Positions 9,598 through 19,103 of a stretch of DNA of 64,000 bases are shown one piece after another; within the stretch, counting starts at the first letter, position 1, and every line of letters starts with the position of its first letter. Position numbers and translations under genes: made by a program. A model generated the notes under the pieces. The model was not told the origin of the DNA, made no database searches, and saw nothing but the letters and a program-made list of their open reading frames with translations. The DNA lies in the NCBI RefSeq assembly GCF_001273775.1, contig NZ_CP011801.1, positions 1,652,001-1,716,000 of the forward strand, given 5' to 3'. Origin of the DNA: Nitrospira moscoviensis. GTDB lineage: Bacteria > Nitrospirota > Nitrospiria > Nitrospirales > Nitrospiraceae.

Positions 9598-12165
9598 ATG
9601 CTGCCGTCCCTCACCGTTGTCTTCCTCGCCGGTCTCTGCATCGGCTCCTTCATTCCATTTTTCCCGCTGGCGCTCCTCGCGCTTCTCCTGGCCGTCGCCC
9701 TGGCGTTGACCTTCGGTGAACGCCTGGCTTGGATCGATCCTCGGCCTGCGGCTTGGCTCTATGCGGCGCTGTTGGCCGGTGTGCTCTACTGGACGCTGGC
9801 CGTCCCACTTCCATCGGACCATCAGCCGCCGCCCGGTTGGCGTGACGCCGTGCCCACCGATGTGGTCGGCCGCATTGCGGCGCCCGTTCAGCATGCGCCG
9901 GGACGCCAGACGGTGGCGCTCGCTGTCGAGGCCGTAACGCCGGCGCCGGCGGGGTGGCGACGGCCGGACCGCATCAGACTGGTGTGGAGAGAGCCGGGCA
10001 CGGTCTTGCTGCAGGGCGACCGGATCGCGCTACGGGCCAAACTGCGTCCGCCGGGCGGGACATTGAATCCCGGCGGATTCGACTACGCCGGCTATCTGGA
10101 ACGGCAGGGCATCGACGCCGTTGCAACCGTGACGGGGCCCGAAGCGGTTCACGTGCTGGAATCAGGCGGCCTGAGCCGGCGCTGGAGCGTCGGGCACTCG
10201 ATCGACCGCTGGCGCGCGACGATCCGAGACGCCGCGATCAAGACGTTGAGCCAACCGGCTCTGGGTCTCTTCCTGGGAATCATCATCGGCGAGCGGGGCT
10301 ATCTCGCTCAAGAGGTCCAGGAATGGTTCATGGCGACCGGGACGGTGCATTTGCTTTCGATCTCCGGCTCGCATCTGGGGCTTGTCGCCCTGGTCGGCTT
10401 CTGGCTGGTCAAACGAGCGGCGCTCGCGCTTCCGGTGTCCGCGCTCCTGACGTTGTCTCGCGTGCTGACTCCCTCGCGCATCGCCGTGCTGCTGACGTGG
10501 CCCCTGGTGCTCCTCTATGCATTGCTCGCCGGGGCCGAGCTGGCGACGATCCGCTCCCTCATCATGATCACGCTGGCGTTCGTCGCCTTGTGGCTCGGGC
10601 ATGAACGCCGGCTGCATCACGCGCTCGCCGCCGCGGCGCTGCTGATCGTCGTCCACGATCCACGCGCCATCTACGATCTCTCGTTCCAGCTCTCGTTTCT
10701 CTCGGTCCTGGTGATCGTCCACGTTGTCGCCGTCATCTCCATGGATGAAGCGGAGCGGACGCCGGCCCCGCCGGGCGTTCTTCAAACCGTCGCCGTCTCC
10801 GCCCGCAACGCCGTGCTGACGAGCGGAGCGGTGACGCTCGCCACGTTCCCCGTCGTCGCCTACTATTTCAACCAACTCCCGTGGATGGGAATCGTGACGA
10901 ATCTGCTCGCGATTCCGGTCACGGGGTTCGTGTTGGTCCCCCTGGGGCTCCTGTCGGCTGTGTGGACCGGAGCGGCGGGCGCCGATTCCTTGGCCTTCGG
11001 CGCGCTGCAAGAGACGCTGAGCGACTGGTTCATTCAAGGATTGCGATGGTGCGCGGACCTTCCCGGAAGTCAATGGCACGTATCGGCTCCCGCCGTGCCG
11101 TCCGTGGCGGTTTTCTATGCGGCGCTGTGGCTGGCCGGCGGGCGAGGCATATCGAAGCCGGTGCGGCTCTGTTCCGTGACGGCGGTGGTCTGTCTGGCGG
11201 CCTGGTGGATCTGGTCGCCGCGTGTCGGACTCGACGGCGACCGGTGGCGCGTGACGTTTCTTGACGTGGGGCAAGGAGACAGCGCCGTCGTGGAATTGCC
11301 CGACGGGCGTACCGTGTTGATCGATGGAGGCGCCCGGTACGAGCGTTTCGACATGGGGCGTTCGGTCGTCGGACCGTTCCTGTGGAATCGAGGCATCCGG
11401 CGCCTCGACCACGTCATCGGCACCCACCCGCAGCTGGACCACGTGGGCGGACTGGTCTGGCTGTTGCGTCACATCGACGTCGGACAGTATTGGAGTACGG
11501 GTGTGGAACGGCAGGAACAGTTCGTCCTCGAACTGCAGAAGGTCTTGCAGGAGAACGCGATCCCCGAGCAGCTTGCGGCGCAGGGGGATGAGGTGCTGCC
11601 GACCGGCCCCTGCCGCCTGACGATCCTGAACCCGATATCCCCGCATGTGAGGCCGGTCGTCCATGCCAACAGCGGGAGTTGGCTGAACAACCACTCGATC
11701 GTGTCGCGGTTACAGTGCGGGACGCATGGAGTCTTGTTCGCGGCCGATGTCGAAGTGGACGGACTTCGCCGTCTCACCGGCGAAGGAAGCCGTCCGGTGA
11801 CGGTGGTGAAGGTGCCGCATCACGGAGCCAAGAGCTCGCTTGATCTCAAGTGGATCTCGGACCTGCATCCTCGGTACGCGGTGGTCTCCGTCGGCCGGTC
11901 CAACTCCTATGGCCATCCGATGCAGGCGGTGCTCGACGCCTATGCGCGTGAGCAGGCGGCCATTCTACGGACTGATCGGGACGGCGCGGTCTGGGTCACG
12001 GGTCGCGTATCTTCCCCTGATCTGACGCTCACCCGCGCGCGCGATCTCCTGCTGCAACCAGTCGGGTCGGGCCTCGGGGCCTGGCCGGGAGAACGGGAAA
12101 ACTGGCGCCGCCTCCTGCTGCAGCTTCGGGATTTCCATCCCCTTCCATTCGCATCCCTTTCCTGA
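9598..12165 (+). CDS. comEC: DNA internalisation competence protein ComEC/Rec2
   Basis: Inner-membrane channel for single-stranded DNA uptake during transformation. The 855 residues hold N-terminal hydrophobic helices, an OB-fold-like region (about 75-180), the Competence transmembrane domain (about 210-510, including STGTVHLLSISGSHLG-like sequence) and a C-terminal metallo-beta-lactamase-like domain from about residue 550 (FLDVGQGDSAVVELPDG, GTHPQLDHVGG, PHHGAKSS, YGHP). The metal motif reads HPQLDH, so the second histidine of a classical HxHxDH is Gln; ComEC proteins vary at this position. The window also encodes a ComEA-like DNA receptor at 56023. Confidence 0.93.
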   Translation: MLPSLTVVFLAGLCIGSFIPFFPLALLALLLAVALALTFGERLAWIDPRPAAWLYAALLAGVLYWTLAVPLPSDHQPPPGWRDAVPTDVVGRIAAPVQHAPGRQTVALAVEAVTPAPAGWRRPDRIRLVWREPGTVLLQGDRIALRAKLRPPGGTLNPGGFDYAGYLERQGIDAVATVTGPEAVHVLESGGLSRRWSVGHSIDRWRATIRDAAIKTLSQPALGLFLGIIIGERGYLAQEVQEWFMATGTVHLLSISGSHLGLVALVGFWLVKRAALALPVSALLTLSRVLTPSRIAVLLTWPLVLLYALLAGAELATIRSLIMITLAFVALWLGHERRLHHALAAAALLIVVHDPRAIYDLSFQLSFLSVLVIVHVVAVISMDEAERTPAPPGVLQTVAVSARNAVLTSGAVTLATFPVVAYYFNQLPWMGIVTNLLAIPVTGFVLVPLGLLSAVWTGAAGADSLAFGALQETLSDWFIQGLRWCADLPGSQWHVSAPAVPSVAVFYAALWLAGGRGISKPVRLCSVTAVVCLAAWWIWSPRVGLDGDRWRVTFLDVGQGDSAVVELPDGRTVLIDGGARYERFDMGRSVVGPFLWNRGIRRLDHVIGTHPQLDHVGGLVWLLRHIDVGQYWSTGVERQEQFVLELQKVLQENAIPEQLAAQGDEVLPTGPCRLTILNPISPHVRPVVHANSGSWLNNHSIVSRLQCGTHGVLFAADVEVDGLRRLTGEGSRPVTVVKVPHHGAKSSLDLKWISDLHPRYAVVSVGRSNSYGHPMQAVLDAYAREQAAILRTDRDGAVWVTGRVSSPDLTLTRARDLLLQPVGSGLGAWPGERENWRRLLLQLRDFHPLPFASLS

Positions 12166-12186
12166 CCATCGGGAAATCCCCTAGAG

Positions 12187-12234
12187 ACTGTCACGTTTCA
12201 TCGTACAACCGTGAAACGGAAGTGACAGTTTTCG
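12187..12234. terminator. Interrupted inverted repeat after comEC (terminator or operator)
   Basis: ACTGTCAC (12187-12194) pairs with GTGACAGT (12222-12229), and GTTTCA (12195-12200) with TGAAAC (12212-12217), leaving a GGAA bulge and an 11-nt loop. A short T run (TTTT) follows. It may terminate comEC, but the AT-rich stem and its position upstream of a ribbon-helix-helix gene also fit an operator. Confidence 0.45.
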
Positions 12235-12295
12235 TCCATTTTCGGCCGAAATGAACACCCCTCATAGCAGAAGCGGCAGAGATTCCGCAGCCTTA

Positions 12296-12324
12296 GCACA
12301 ATGCTAGCAAGGCATAGCATGTGC
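12296..12324. promoter_or_regulatory. Inverted repeat upstream of the ribbon-helix-helix gene
   Basis: GCACAATGCTA (12296-12306) and TAGCATGTGC (12315-12324) are inverted copies of each other with one unmatched base, separated by 8 bp. The repeat lies about 45 bp before the start of the small DNA-binding protein gene, where autoregulatory operators of such proteins usually lie. No binding evidence exists in the sequence itself. Confidence 0.4.
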
Positions 12325-12370
12325 ACACGTCCCAGGCCGCAGGCACCATTGTGTCCACAGGAGCATCATC

Positions 12371-12547
12371 ATGTCCAAGCTTGTCCGAATTGTGATTCAG
12401 CTTCCGGTCGAGTTGAAGGAACAACTCGACGCGCTCAAGCAGCAGGGCTACACCACCAGCGGATTCATTCGCGCGATGTTGGAGCGGGAGCTCGGCAAGG
12501 CGGAAACGAAGCCGCAGCCGGTGATGCGCAAGGTCGTCAACAAATAG
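12371..12547 (+). CDS. Small ribbon-helix-helix (CopG/Arc-like) protein
   Basis: A 58-residue protein. Its N-terminal strand VRIVIQLPVELKEQL is followed by two helices (LDALKQQGYTTSGFIRAML, ending LERELGK), the layout of ribbon-helix-helix DNA-binding proteins. Such proteins act as dimers, often as plasmid, toxin-antitoxin or housekeeping repressors. No toxin gene follows; the next gene is the HD-GYP protein 53 bp downstream. Two inverted repeats upstream are possible targets. The ATG at 12371 is weakly supported by a GGAGCATC stretch. The target is unknown. Confidence 0.75.
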   Translation: MSKLVRIVIQLPVELKEQLDALKQQGYTTSGFIRAMLERELGKAETKPQPVMRKVVNK

Positions 12548-12600
12548 GGTCGCGACCATGGTCCGAATACCACACCTTCCTCGGATGAACGGAGTGCCCG

Positions 12601-13548
12601 GTGGCGCGACTGTCTGATCTGGTTCGTGAGCAAGCGCTGGCGGCTGCCACCGACCGGCCGTCTTCCCTCCGCCTCGACCCTGATTCACCCCAGGAATGGT
12701 ATGAAGCCGCCCGGCTGGAATTGCGCCGCGTCCGGGACGGCGTCCGTGGAAATGTGATCCCGGGAGTGTCGCAGTGCGAAGCACTGGCCCGATCGCTGGT
12801 CTACGAACTGCGGCGGAGCGACGACTGTGTGCGGCGGGCGCTGGCGGGCCGTTCCGATCAGTATCTGATCGATAACGCCGTCCACGTCGCGATTCTGAGC
12901 GTCAAGATCGGCATGGGCCTGTCGTACAGCGCGGAAGCGTTGGAGCAGTTGGCGCTGGCGGGTCTGCTGCACGATGTCGGCATGTGGGCGTTGCCCGACA
13001 CGGTCACCGCCAAAGCAGGGCCCTTGACTCCCGAGGAGATGGCGACCGTCCGCTCGCATCCGGAACGGGGGCGGCGGGTCCTCGCCGCGCTCGGCGGCGC
13101 CTACGATCGTCTCGCCGCCGTCGTGGCGCAGGAACATGAACGGTGGGACGGCAGCGGCTACCCCTGCCGGCTCAAGGAAGATCAGATCACCGAGCACGCG
13201 CAGATTCTCGGGTTGGCGGACGTATTGGACGCACTCGTCACGCAGCGGCCGTACAAGAACTCCATCACGCCGCACCAGGCGCTCCGCGAGCTCTTCGTTC
13301 ACGGCAAGCCGCTCTTCTCACGCCGGGTGCTGAAGGCGTTGGGCGATGCCGTCACGCTCTATCCGGTCGGCACGCCGGTGCGGTTGAACACGGGAGACGG
13401 CGGCACGGTCTCCCGCATCAACCCCGGATATCCCCTCCGCCCCATTCTGGCCATGAAGAGCGGGACATCGGCGGGCGGCGAGCTCGATCTGGGGCGGACG
13501 CCGTCGGCCTATATCGTGGAAGTGCTGCAACAGGGAGGCGAATCATAG
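12601..13548 (+). CDS. HD-GYP domain protein (probable c-di-GMP phosphodiesterase)
   Basis: HD-GYP enzymes hydrolyse cyclic di-GMP. In this 315-residue protein the catalytic HD is at 124-125 (GLLHDVGMWALPD), then RSHPERGRRVL, HERWDGSGYP at 179-188 carrying GYP, and LGLADVLDALVTQRPY. The first His of the usual HHE is Glu, but the remaining metal ligands look intact. The N-terminal 90 residues show no recognised sensor domain. It starts with GTG and ends 2 bp before the polysaccharide export gene, so it may tie c-di-GMP level to exopolysaccharide output. Confidence 0.85.
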   Translation: MARLSDLVREQALAAATDRPSSLRLDPDSPQEWYEAARLELRRVRDGVRGNVIPGVSQCEALARSLVYELRRSDDCVRRALAGRSDQYLIDNAVHVAILSVKIGMGLSYSAEALEQLALAGLLHDVGMWALPDTVTAKAGPLTPEEMATVRSHPERGRRVLAALGGAYDRLAAVVAQEHERWDGSGYPCRLKEDQITEHAQILGLADVLDALVTQRPYKNSITPHQALRELFVHGKPLFSRRVLKALGDAVTLYPVGTPVRLNTGDGGTVSRINPGYPLRPILAMKSGTSAGGELDLGRTPSAYIVEVLQQGGES

Positions 13549-13550
13549 CC

Positions 13551-14351
13551 ATGGAGCCGGCCATGAAACGGATGACGAAGGGCTCATTCGTCGCGGCGAT
13601 GACGGTCGTGACGATCGGACTGGCGAGCGTGGCCGGATGCCGGAACCCCGCCCAGTCGACGCTCCCGCCCTCGGCGATCAGCGCGGAGCCGCCGGCGGTC
13701 CCGCCGCTCCCCAAAGGGGATGTCTATGCGGATGAAACCGTCCCGACCGCCGACACGCCGATTGAAACCGGCGATACGCTCGAAATCGTGATCCGGCGGG
13801 GAGCCGGCGAGGAAAAGTTCACCGGCTTGGTCCGCGAGAACGGGACGGTCTCGGTCGGCTTCATGGAGATCGATGTGGGCGGCGTGACGGCGGCGGAAGC
13901 CGAGCGGCGGGTGCAGGAGGCGGCCACGGCGTTCATGCGCCAGCCGCGGGTGCAGGTCGCCCTCAAGAAAAAGCTGTTGAAGGTGAAGCGGATTTTCGTG
14001 TTCGGCGACGTCAAGAAGCCCGGCATGATTCCGATGGCGCGGAACATGACGATGCTGCAGGCCATCGCCGCGGCCGAATATCAGGAAACGGCGCTGCTGG
14101 AAGAAATCCGCGTGCTGCGGGGCGGGGATTTGAGGAAGCCCCTGATCCTGACCGCCGATCTGGCGCGGGCCTTCACCTACGGCGATCTGTCGCGCAACGT
14201 GGCGCTCGAAGAAAACGACATCATCTTCGTGCCGCGCGAGCATTTGGGCGATGCGAACGAGGCGGCCAAGAAGATCCTCCCGGTCGTCCAGGTGGGAGTC
14301 ATGCCCCTGTATCCCGCTTATCTCCTTCCGGCGTTCACCACCGTGCGGTAG
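13551..14351 (+). CDS. Polysaccharide export outer-membrane lipoprotein (OPX, Wza-like)
   Basis: A 266-residue exported lipoprotein: signal helix at about 10-26 ending in the lipobox VAGC. A poly-export domain (DTPIETGDTLEIVIRRG ... VSVGFMEIDVGGVTAAEAERRVQEA ... VQVALKK) is followed by an SLBB-like domain (KRIFVFGDVKKPGMIPMARNMTMLQAIAAA). OPX proteins form the periplasmic or outer-membrane exit of Wzx/Wzy polymers. The ATG at 13551 follows GGGAGG; an ATG at 13563 is an alternative. It is shorter than E. coli Wza and lacks an obvious C-terminal amphipathic helix. Confidence 0.88.
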   Translation: MEPAMKRMTKGSFVAAMTVVTIGLASVAGCRNPAQSTLPPSAISAEPPAVPPLPKGDVYADETVPTADTPIETGDTLEIVIRRGAGEEKFTGLVRENGTVSVGFMEIDVGGVTAAEAERRVQEAATAFMRQPRVQVALKKKLLKVKRIFVFGDVKKPGMIPMARNMTMLQAIAAAEYQETALLEEIRVLRGGDLRKPLILTADLARAFTYGDLSRNVALEENDIIFVPREHLGDANEAAKKILPVVQVGVMPLYPAYLLPAFTTVR

Positions 14352-14379
14352 GCGGCCCCGGTGATCGAGGCGTAACGAT

Positions 14380-16518
14380 ATGGCTCAGTACGAACTGAAC
14401 GTCATCGATTACTGGCTGATCCTCAAAAAGAGGAGATCTCTCATCCTCGTATCGGCTCTTTTGGTGGTGCTCTTTACGTTCCTGTTCTCCGAGTTCTTCA
14501 AACCGGCGCCGATCTACGAGGCGGTGGCCCGCGTCAAGTTCGAGCGCAACACGACGGTGGCGCAGCAGCTCCTGGAATCCCTCTCCTATTCGAACGCCAA
14601 CGACCTCGGGACGCAGACCGAATTCATCCGCAGCTTCCCGGTGATGGAACGGGTGGCGGTGGACTTGGGCCGGGTGAAGGCGGACGCCGCCGAGGACGAG
14701 AAGCGATCGGCCGCCTATCTCAACACGGTCTACAACCTCGGCCAAGAAATCAAGGCGCAGCGGGAAGGGGATACGAACATCATCCGCATTTCCGCCCTCA
14801 CCGATCAGCCTACATTGGCCGAGCGGATGGCGAACTCCACTGCACAGGCCTACCGGGTGGAAAACATCGCGGCGCGCAATCGCCTCGTGACGGAATCGCG
14901 GCGGTTCGTCGAAGAGCAGCTAGCCAACCTGGAACAGCGGCTGAACGAGTCGGAAGAGGCGCTCCGCGCCTTCAAGGAGCGGGAAGGCCAAGTCTTCCTG
15001 TCGGAGGAAGCCAGGGCGGCGCTGGACGCCTTCACGAAGTTGGAAGAGCAATACAACGACGTGATGCGCAGGCGCGCCGAGGCCGAGCGGCAGATCGCCG
15101 TGCTGCAGCGGGCCGACGCGTTCGTCGGGAACCAGAGCCGGCGGATCTTCACCGAGGATCAGCACGCGCTGCTCACGCTCCTCAACCAGCGGCTCCTCGA
15201 CCTGATTCAGGAGCGGGACACGTTGCTGATCAATTACACCAAGGACCATCCGCAGGTGGTCGAGCAGCAGAAGAAGATCGACAACGTCAAGGCCGAGATG
15301 ATCCAGGAATTGAAGTCCAAGGTCCTTACGCTGAGCGATCGGGAGGACGCGCTCCAGAGCCAACGCGATCACTATCGGAATCGGTATCTCGGCTATCCCA
15401 AAGCCGCGATTCAGATGAGCCGGCTGGAACGGGACGTCAAAGTGAACGCCGACCTGCTGGCGACGTTGAAGGCCAAGCACCAGGAGTTGCTCATCAAGGG
15501 GGCCGAGCGGATCGAGGAAGTGACGATCATCGTGCCGGCCATGACGCCGGAGACGCCGATCAACGCGTCGAATCCCATGTTGAACCTGATGATCGGCTCC
15601 CTGATGGGCTGCTTCCTGGGCATCGTGTTGGCGTTCGCACGCGAATCCTTCGACACGTCCATCGGGACGATCGAAGGCGTCGAGGAGTTCCTGAAGGTCC
15701 CGGTGCTGGGCATCATTCCGCAGTTCGACCACCGGGAACTGGCGGATATGGCGAAGGCCGCCTTGCCGCCCCAGACCCCGCCGTCGGTGGTTGAGTGTCT
15801 GTCGAAGCTCATCTGCCTGATCGACCCGAAGTCGGTCTTGTCCGAGAGCCTGCGCTCGCTCCGCACGAACATTCAGTTTGCCAGCATGGACCGGCGGGTC
15901 AAATCGATCATCTTCACGAGCGCGGGATTGGGCGAAGGCAAGAGCACCTGCGTCATCAATCTGGCCATCACGATGGCGCAGGAAGGCATGCGCGTGCTGC
16001 TCGTCGACGCCGATCTCCGCAAGCCGATCGTGCATCAGCGGCTGGGCTTGGAGCGGGCGCCGGGCCTGGTGGACGCGCTCCTGGGCACGACCTCCTGGAA
16101 GTCGTACGTGCGGTCGGCCACCGATCTGATGCTCGGCACCGTCGGCGTGGACCGCGTGATGAACACGCCGGGGTTGGACAACCTCCACGTGCTGACCAGC
16201 GGGTCCGAATCAGGCAATCCCAACGAGTTCCTGAATCTGAACAAGATCAAGACGCTCACGGCGGAGATGCAGGAGGACTACGACATTGTGCTGATCGACA
16301 CGCCGCCGATTCTGCCGGTGACCGACGCCGTGGCGTTCAGCTCGCGGGTGGATGGGACGATTCTGGTGTACCAAGTCGGCCGTATCGGACGAAACGCGCT
16401 CAAACGGGCCAAGTTCCTCCTCGACCATGCGCAGGCCAACGTGCTCGGCGTCGTGTTGACGAACGTCAAAACAGAAGTGACGCCGGAGTATGGGCTCTAT
16501 CGTTACGAGTACCGCTGA
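14380..16518 (+). CDS. wzc: Chain-length determinant/BY-kinase (Wzc-like)
   Basis: Polysaccharide co-polymerase fused to a bacterial tyrosine kinase. An N-terminal Wzz domain has a membrane helix at about 20-40, long periplasmic coiled coils at about 170-375 (rich in Glu/Arg/Gln) and a second helix near 400-415. The cytosolic kinase has Walker A GLGEGKST near 516, Walker A' VLLVDADLRKP near 540 and Walker B IVLIDTPP near 637. The tail YGLYRYEYR is a tyrosine cluster typical of autophosphorylation sites. No cognate Wzb phosphatase lies in the window. It directly follows the OPX gene. Confidence 0.93.
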   Translation: MAQYELNVIDYWLILKKRRSLILVSALLVVLFTFLFSEFFKPAPIYEAVARVKFERNTTVAQQLLESLSYSNANDLGTQTEFIRSFPVMERVAVDLGRVKADAAEDEKRSAAYLNTVYNLGQEIKAQREGDTNIIRISALTDQPTLAERMANSTAQAYRVENIAARNRLVTESRRFVEEQLANLEQRLNESEEALRAFKEREGQVFLSEEARAALDAFTKLEEQYNDVMRRRAEAERQIAVLQRADAFVGNQSRRIFTEDQHALLTLLNQRLLDLIQERDTLLINYTKDHPQVVEQQKKIDNVKAEMIQELKSKVLTLSDREDALQSQRDHYRNRYLGYPKAAIQMSRLERDVKVNADLLATLKAKHQELLIKGAERIEEVTIIVPAMTPETPINASNPMLNLMIGSLMGCFLGIVLAFARESFDTSIGTIEGVEEFLKVPVLGIIPQFDHRELADMAKAALPPQTPPSVVECLSKLICLIDPKSVLSESLRSLRTNIQFASMDRRVKSIIFTSAGLGEGKSTCVINLAITMAQEGMRVLLVDADLRKPIVHQRLGLERAPGLVDALLGTTSWKSYVRSATDLMLGTVGVDRVMNTPGLDNLHVLTSGSESGNPNEFLNLNKIKTLTAEMQEDYDIVLIDTPPILPVTDAVAFSSRVDGTILVYQVGRIGRNALKRAKFLLDHAQANVLGVVLTNVKTEVTPEYGLYRYEYR

Positions 16519-16539
16519 CGGTTCAGGAGCGGACATGTC

Positions 16540-17922
16540 ATGCAGCAGGCCGCCATCACCCCTCACGATACGCTGGTCGTTTCCGCGCTGGCCGTCGCCG
16601 TCGCGCTGGGCCTCACGCTGACCACGCCCACCGTCGGGCTTCAGGCCGTGTTGGGGTTGCTCATCGTCCTCGTCGCCGTCACGTCCGTGCCCGCCTCGCT
16701 CTATCTCTTGATCGCCTCCATGCTGCTGTCCCCCGAGATCGCGGTCGGGCGGATGGAAGGGCGGGGCGTCGGCGGGCGGGAGCTGTCGCTGCGCATGGAC
16801 GACATTCTCCTGATGGTGATCGGGCTGAGCTGGTTCGTCAAAAATATTCTCTACCGCGAGCTGGCCCTGTTCCGCGAGACGCCGCTCAATCGTCCCATCG
16901 CTGTCTACATGATCGTCTGCGTCGTAGCGACGCTGATTGGAGCGTTGACGGGACGCGTCAAGCCGATGTCCGGCTTCCTGTTCGTGCTCAAGTATTTCGA
17001 GTACTTCTTCATCTATTTCATGGTCGTGAATCATGTGCGGAGCCAGCGGCAAGTCGTCAATCTCATCGTGGCGCTGCTGGCCGTCGGTCTGGTCATCAGC
17101 CTCTACGCGATCTATCAAATTCCCGGCGGCCAGCGGGCGACCGCGCCCTTCGAAGGCGAAGTGGGAGAACCCAATACGCTCGGCGGGTATCTGGTCTTCT
17201 TGCTGGCGATCATGGCGGGTCTCGCACTCCACATCAAAGCCGGCCCGATCCGGCTCATTCTGTTGACGCTCGGCGGGTTCGCGGTGCTGGCGCTCATGGC
17301 AACCCTGTCCCGATCGTCCTATCTGGCCGGCACGGTGCTGCTGTTGGCCGTCGGAGTCACGCAATGGCAGCGGCCACGGGTGCTGACAGTGCTGTTACTT
17401 GTCGCGGCCCTGATCCCCATCTTCGCGCCCGGCAACGTCAAGCAACGGGTGGGTGAAACATTTTTCAGCCGCCAGTATGGAGGGGAAGCCCACATCGGTG
17501 GCGTCGCGCTGGATCTCTCGACGACGGAACGGCTCAAGTCCTGGGGCTACATCGTCAAGGATTGGATGCATGCCCCGGTTCTCGGCCGGGGAGTGACGGG
17601 CTATGCCTGGGCGGACGCGCAGTACGTGAAGATTATCGGAGAGACCGGCCTCGCGGGATTGGCCGCATTCGGGTTCATCATGTATCGGCTCTGGCGCTGT
17701 GCGCGGGAGTCGTTTCTGTCGCAGACCGATCCATTCGCGAAAGGGTTGGCCCACGGGTTTCTGCTGGGATTGGTCGCCATGCTGGCGCACGCCATCGGGG
17801 CCAACACGTTCATCATCATTCGCATCATGGAACCCTTTTGGCTCTGCGCCGGGCTGGTCGTGCTGCTGCCGAATCTTTCGGCCGAGCCGGAACCGGGGCC
17901 ATCCGTCCAGAGGCGGCTGTGA
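16540..17922 (+). CDS. O-antigen ligase/polymerase family protein (Wzy-like)
   Basis: A polytopic membrane protein of 460 residues with many hydrophobic segments throughout. The large loop with GEPNTLGGYL and the later VKIIGETGLAGLAAFG are typical of the O-antigen ligase/Wzy superfamily. In a locus with a flippase and a co-polymerase the expected role is polymerising undecaprenyl-linked repeat units at the periplasmic face. Sequence alone cannot separate polymerase from ligase. The stop overlaps the next gene's GTG by 4 bp. Confidence 0.85.
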   Translation: MQQAAITPHDTLVVSALAVAVALGLTLTTPTVGLQAVLGLLIVLVAVTSVPASLYLLIASMLLSPEIAVGRMEGRGVGGRELSLRMDDILLMVIGLSWFVKNILYRELALFRETPLNRPIAVYMIVCVVATLIGALTGRVKPMSGFLFVLKYFEYFFIYFMVVNHVRSQRQVVNLIVALLAVGLVISLYAIYQIPGGQRATAPFEGEVGEPNTLGGYLVFLLAIMAGLALHIKAGPIRLILLTLGGFAVLALMATLSRSSYLAGTVLLLAVGVTQWQRPRVLTVLLLVAALIPIFAPGNVKQRVGETFFSRQYGGEAHIGGVALDLSTTERLKSWGYIVKDWMHAPVLGRGVTGYAWADAQYVKIIGETGLAGLAAFGFIMYRLWRCARESFLSQTDPFAKGLAHGFLLGLVAMLAHAIGANTFIIIRIMEPFWLCAGLVVLLPNLSAEPEPGPSVQRRL

Positions 17923-19103
17923 ACTGGTTCGTCTTCTGTTACTGGTTCGAGCCGGATGCGCCGCGCGACCCGGTCGGGCTCGTGCGCATCTGGGCCCTGG
18001 CCGATGCGCTGATCCAAGCCGGCGATCGCGTGACGGTCTTCGCTCCACGCTATCGGTCCGCGTCGGTCGTGCGTGCGGCGCGCGTCATTCCGATCCAACT
18101 CATGCCGGTTCGCATTCTGCGTCCGCTGTCCTATGCGCTGCGGTCGTTTGTGTCCGGCGTGGCACGCGCGCTCATCGCCCGCCCGGACGTCGTGTACTAC
18201 CGGTGGATGATCAGTCCGCACGTGCTGGTGTTGTCCAAGCTGGTCGGCGCGCGCTGTATCTGCGAAGTGAACGGCGAGCCGGTACCAGAATGGTCCAATG
18301 GCGGAAAGGTGCGACGGGCGGCCGGACATTGGATTGCCCGGGTGTCGTTATGCCGCTGTGATCGCGTCGTGGTTTTGACGGAGGGACTGCGGGAACTTCT
18401 GGTCCGGTCCTATGGCGTGGCGGCGGAGCGGATCATCCTGCTGCCGAGCGGAACCGATACAGAGCGTTTTGCGCCGCGCGATCCCGTGGCCTGCCGGCAG
18501 AGATTAGGACTGCCGCCCGGCGACCACTATATCGGGTTTGTCGGGAGCTTCTATCGATACCAGGGATTGGCTTCTCTGATGGACGCGACGGCGGCGGTAA
18601 GGGCCCGCTGCTCCAATGTCCGATTGCTCATGGTGGGCGACGGCGAAGCGGGGGGAGAGTTGAACACGCAGGCGCAGAAGCTGGGATTGAGCGACTCCAT
18701 CATCTGGACCGGCCGAATCCCTTATGAGGAGGTGCCGGCCTACATCGGCGCGATGACCGTCTGTGTCGCACCCTTCTGCGGCGATCGGGGAGAGACCTCG
18801 CCCGTGAAGATTTTCGATTACTTGGCCTGCGCGAAGCCGGTCGTCGCGAGCGACATCCCGTCAGTCCGGACGGTCTTTGCTTCCAATCGGGGCGTGCAGC
18901 TGGTGCCGCCGGATCGGTCCGACCGGTTGGCGGAAGCCATCCTGTCCTTGCTGCACGATCCGGATCGCTGCAGGGCAATGGGAGAGGGGGGCCGCCGCTT
19001 CGTGGAGCAACGGTTCGGGTGGGTGTCGATCGGCGAGCGCCTGCGCGCCCGTGTCGTGGAGACGGAGGTGACGTCGAGCCATGCGCATGCTGGCCTATTG
19101 TGA
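17919..19103 (+). CDS. Glycosyltransferase family 4
   Basis: A 394-residue GT-B fold protein. The C-terminal domain has YIGFVGSFYRYQGL, VRLLMVGDGEAGG, IWTGRIPYEEVPAYIGAMTV and the nucleotide-sugar region PVKIFDYLACAKPVVASDIP, the GT4 retaining pattern. It is probably cytosolic and adds one sugar to the lipid-linked repeat unit; donor and acceptor cannot be read from sequence. It starts with GTG overlapping the Wzy stop (GTGA) and its end overlaps the next GT gene by 23 bp. Confidence 0.88.
   Translation: MNWFVFCYWFEPDAPRDPVGLVRIWALADALIQAGDRVTVFAPRYRSASVVRAARVIPIQLMPVRILRPLSYALRSFVSGVARALIARPDVVYYRWMISPHVLVLSKLVGARCICEVNGEPVPEWSNGGKVRRAAGHWIARVSLCRCDRVVVLTEGLRELLVRSYGVAAERIILLPSGTDTERFAPRDPVACRQRLGLPPGDHYIGFVGSFYRYQGLASLMDATAAVRARCSNVRLLMVGDGEAGGELNTQAQKLGLSDSIIWTGRIPYEEVPAYIGAMTVCVAPFCGDRGETSPVKIFDYLACAKPVVASDIPSVRTVFASNRGVQLVPPDRSDRLAEAILSLLHDPDRCRAMGEGGRRFVEQRFGWVSIGERLRARVVETEVTSSHAHAGLL

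Noticed and set aside
9598..12165. ComEC as a degenerate or inactive protein because HxHxDH reads HPQLDH
   Set aside because: ComEC proteins commonly vary at this position and the rest of the metallo-beta-lactamase-like domain is intact, so loss of function cannot be claimed.
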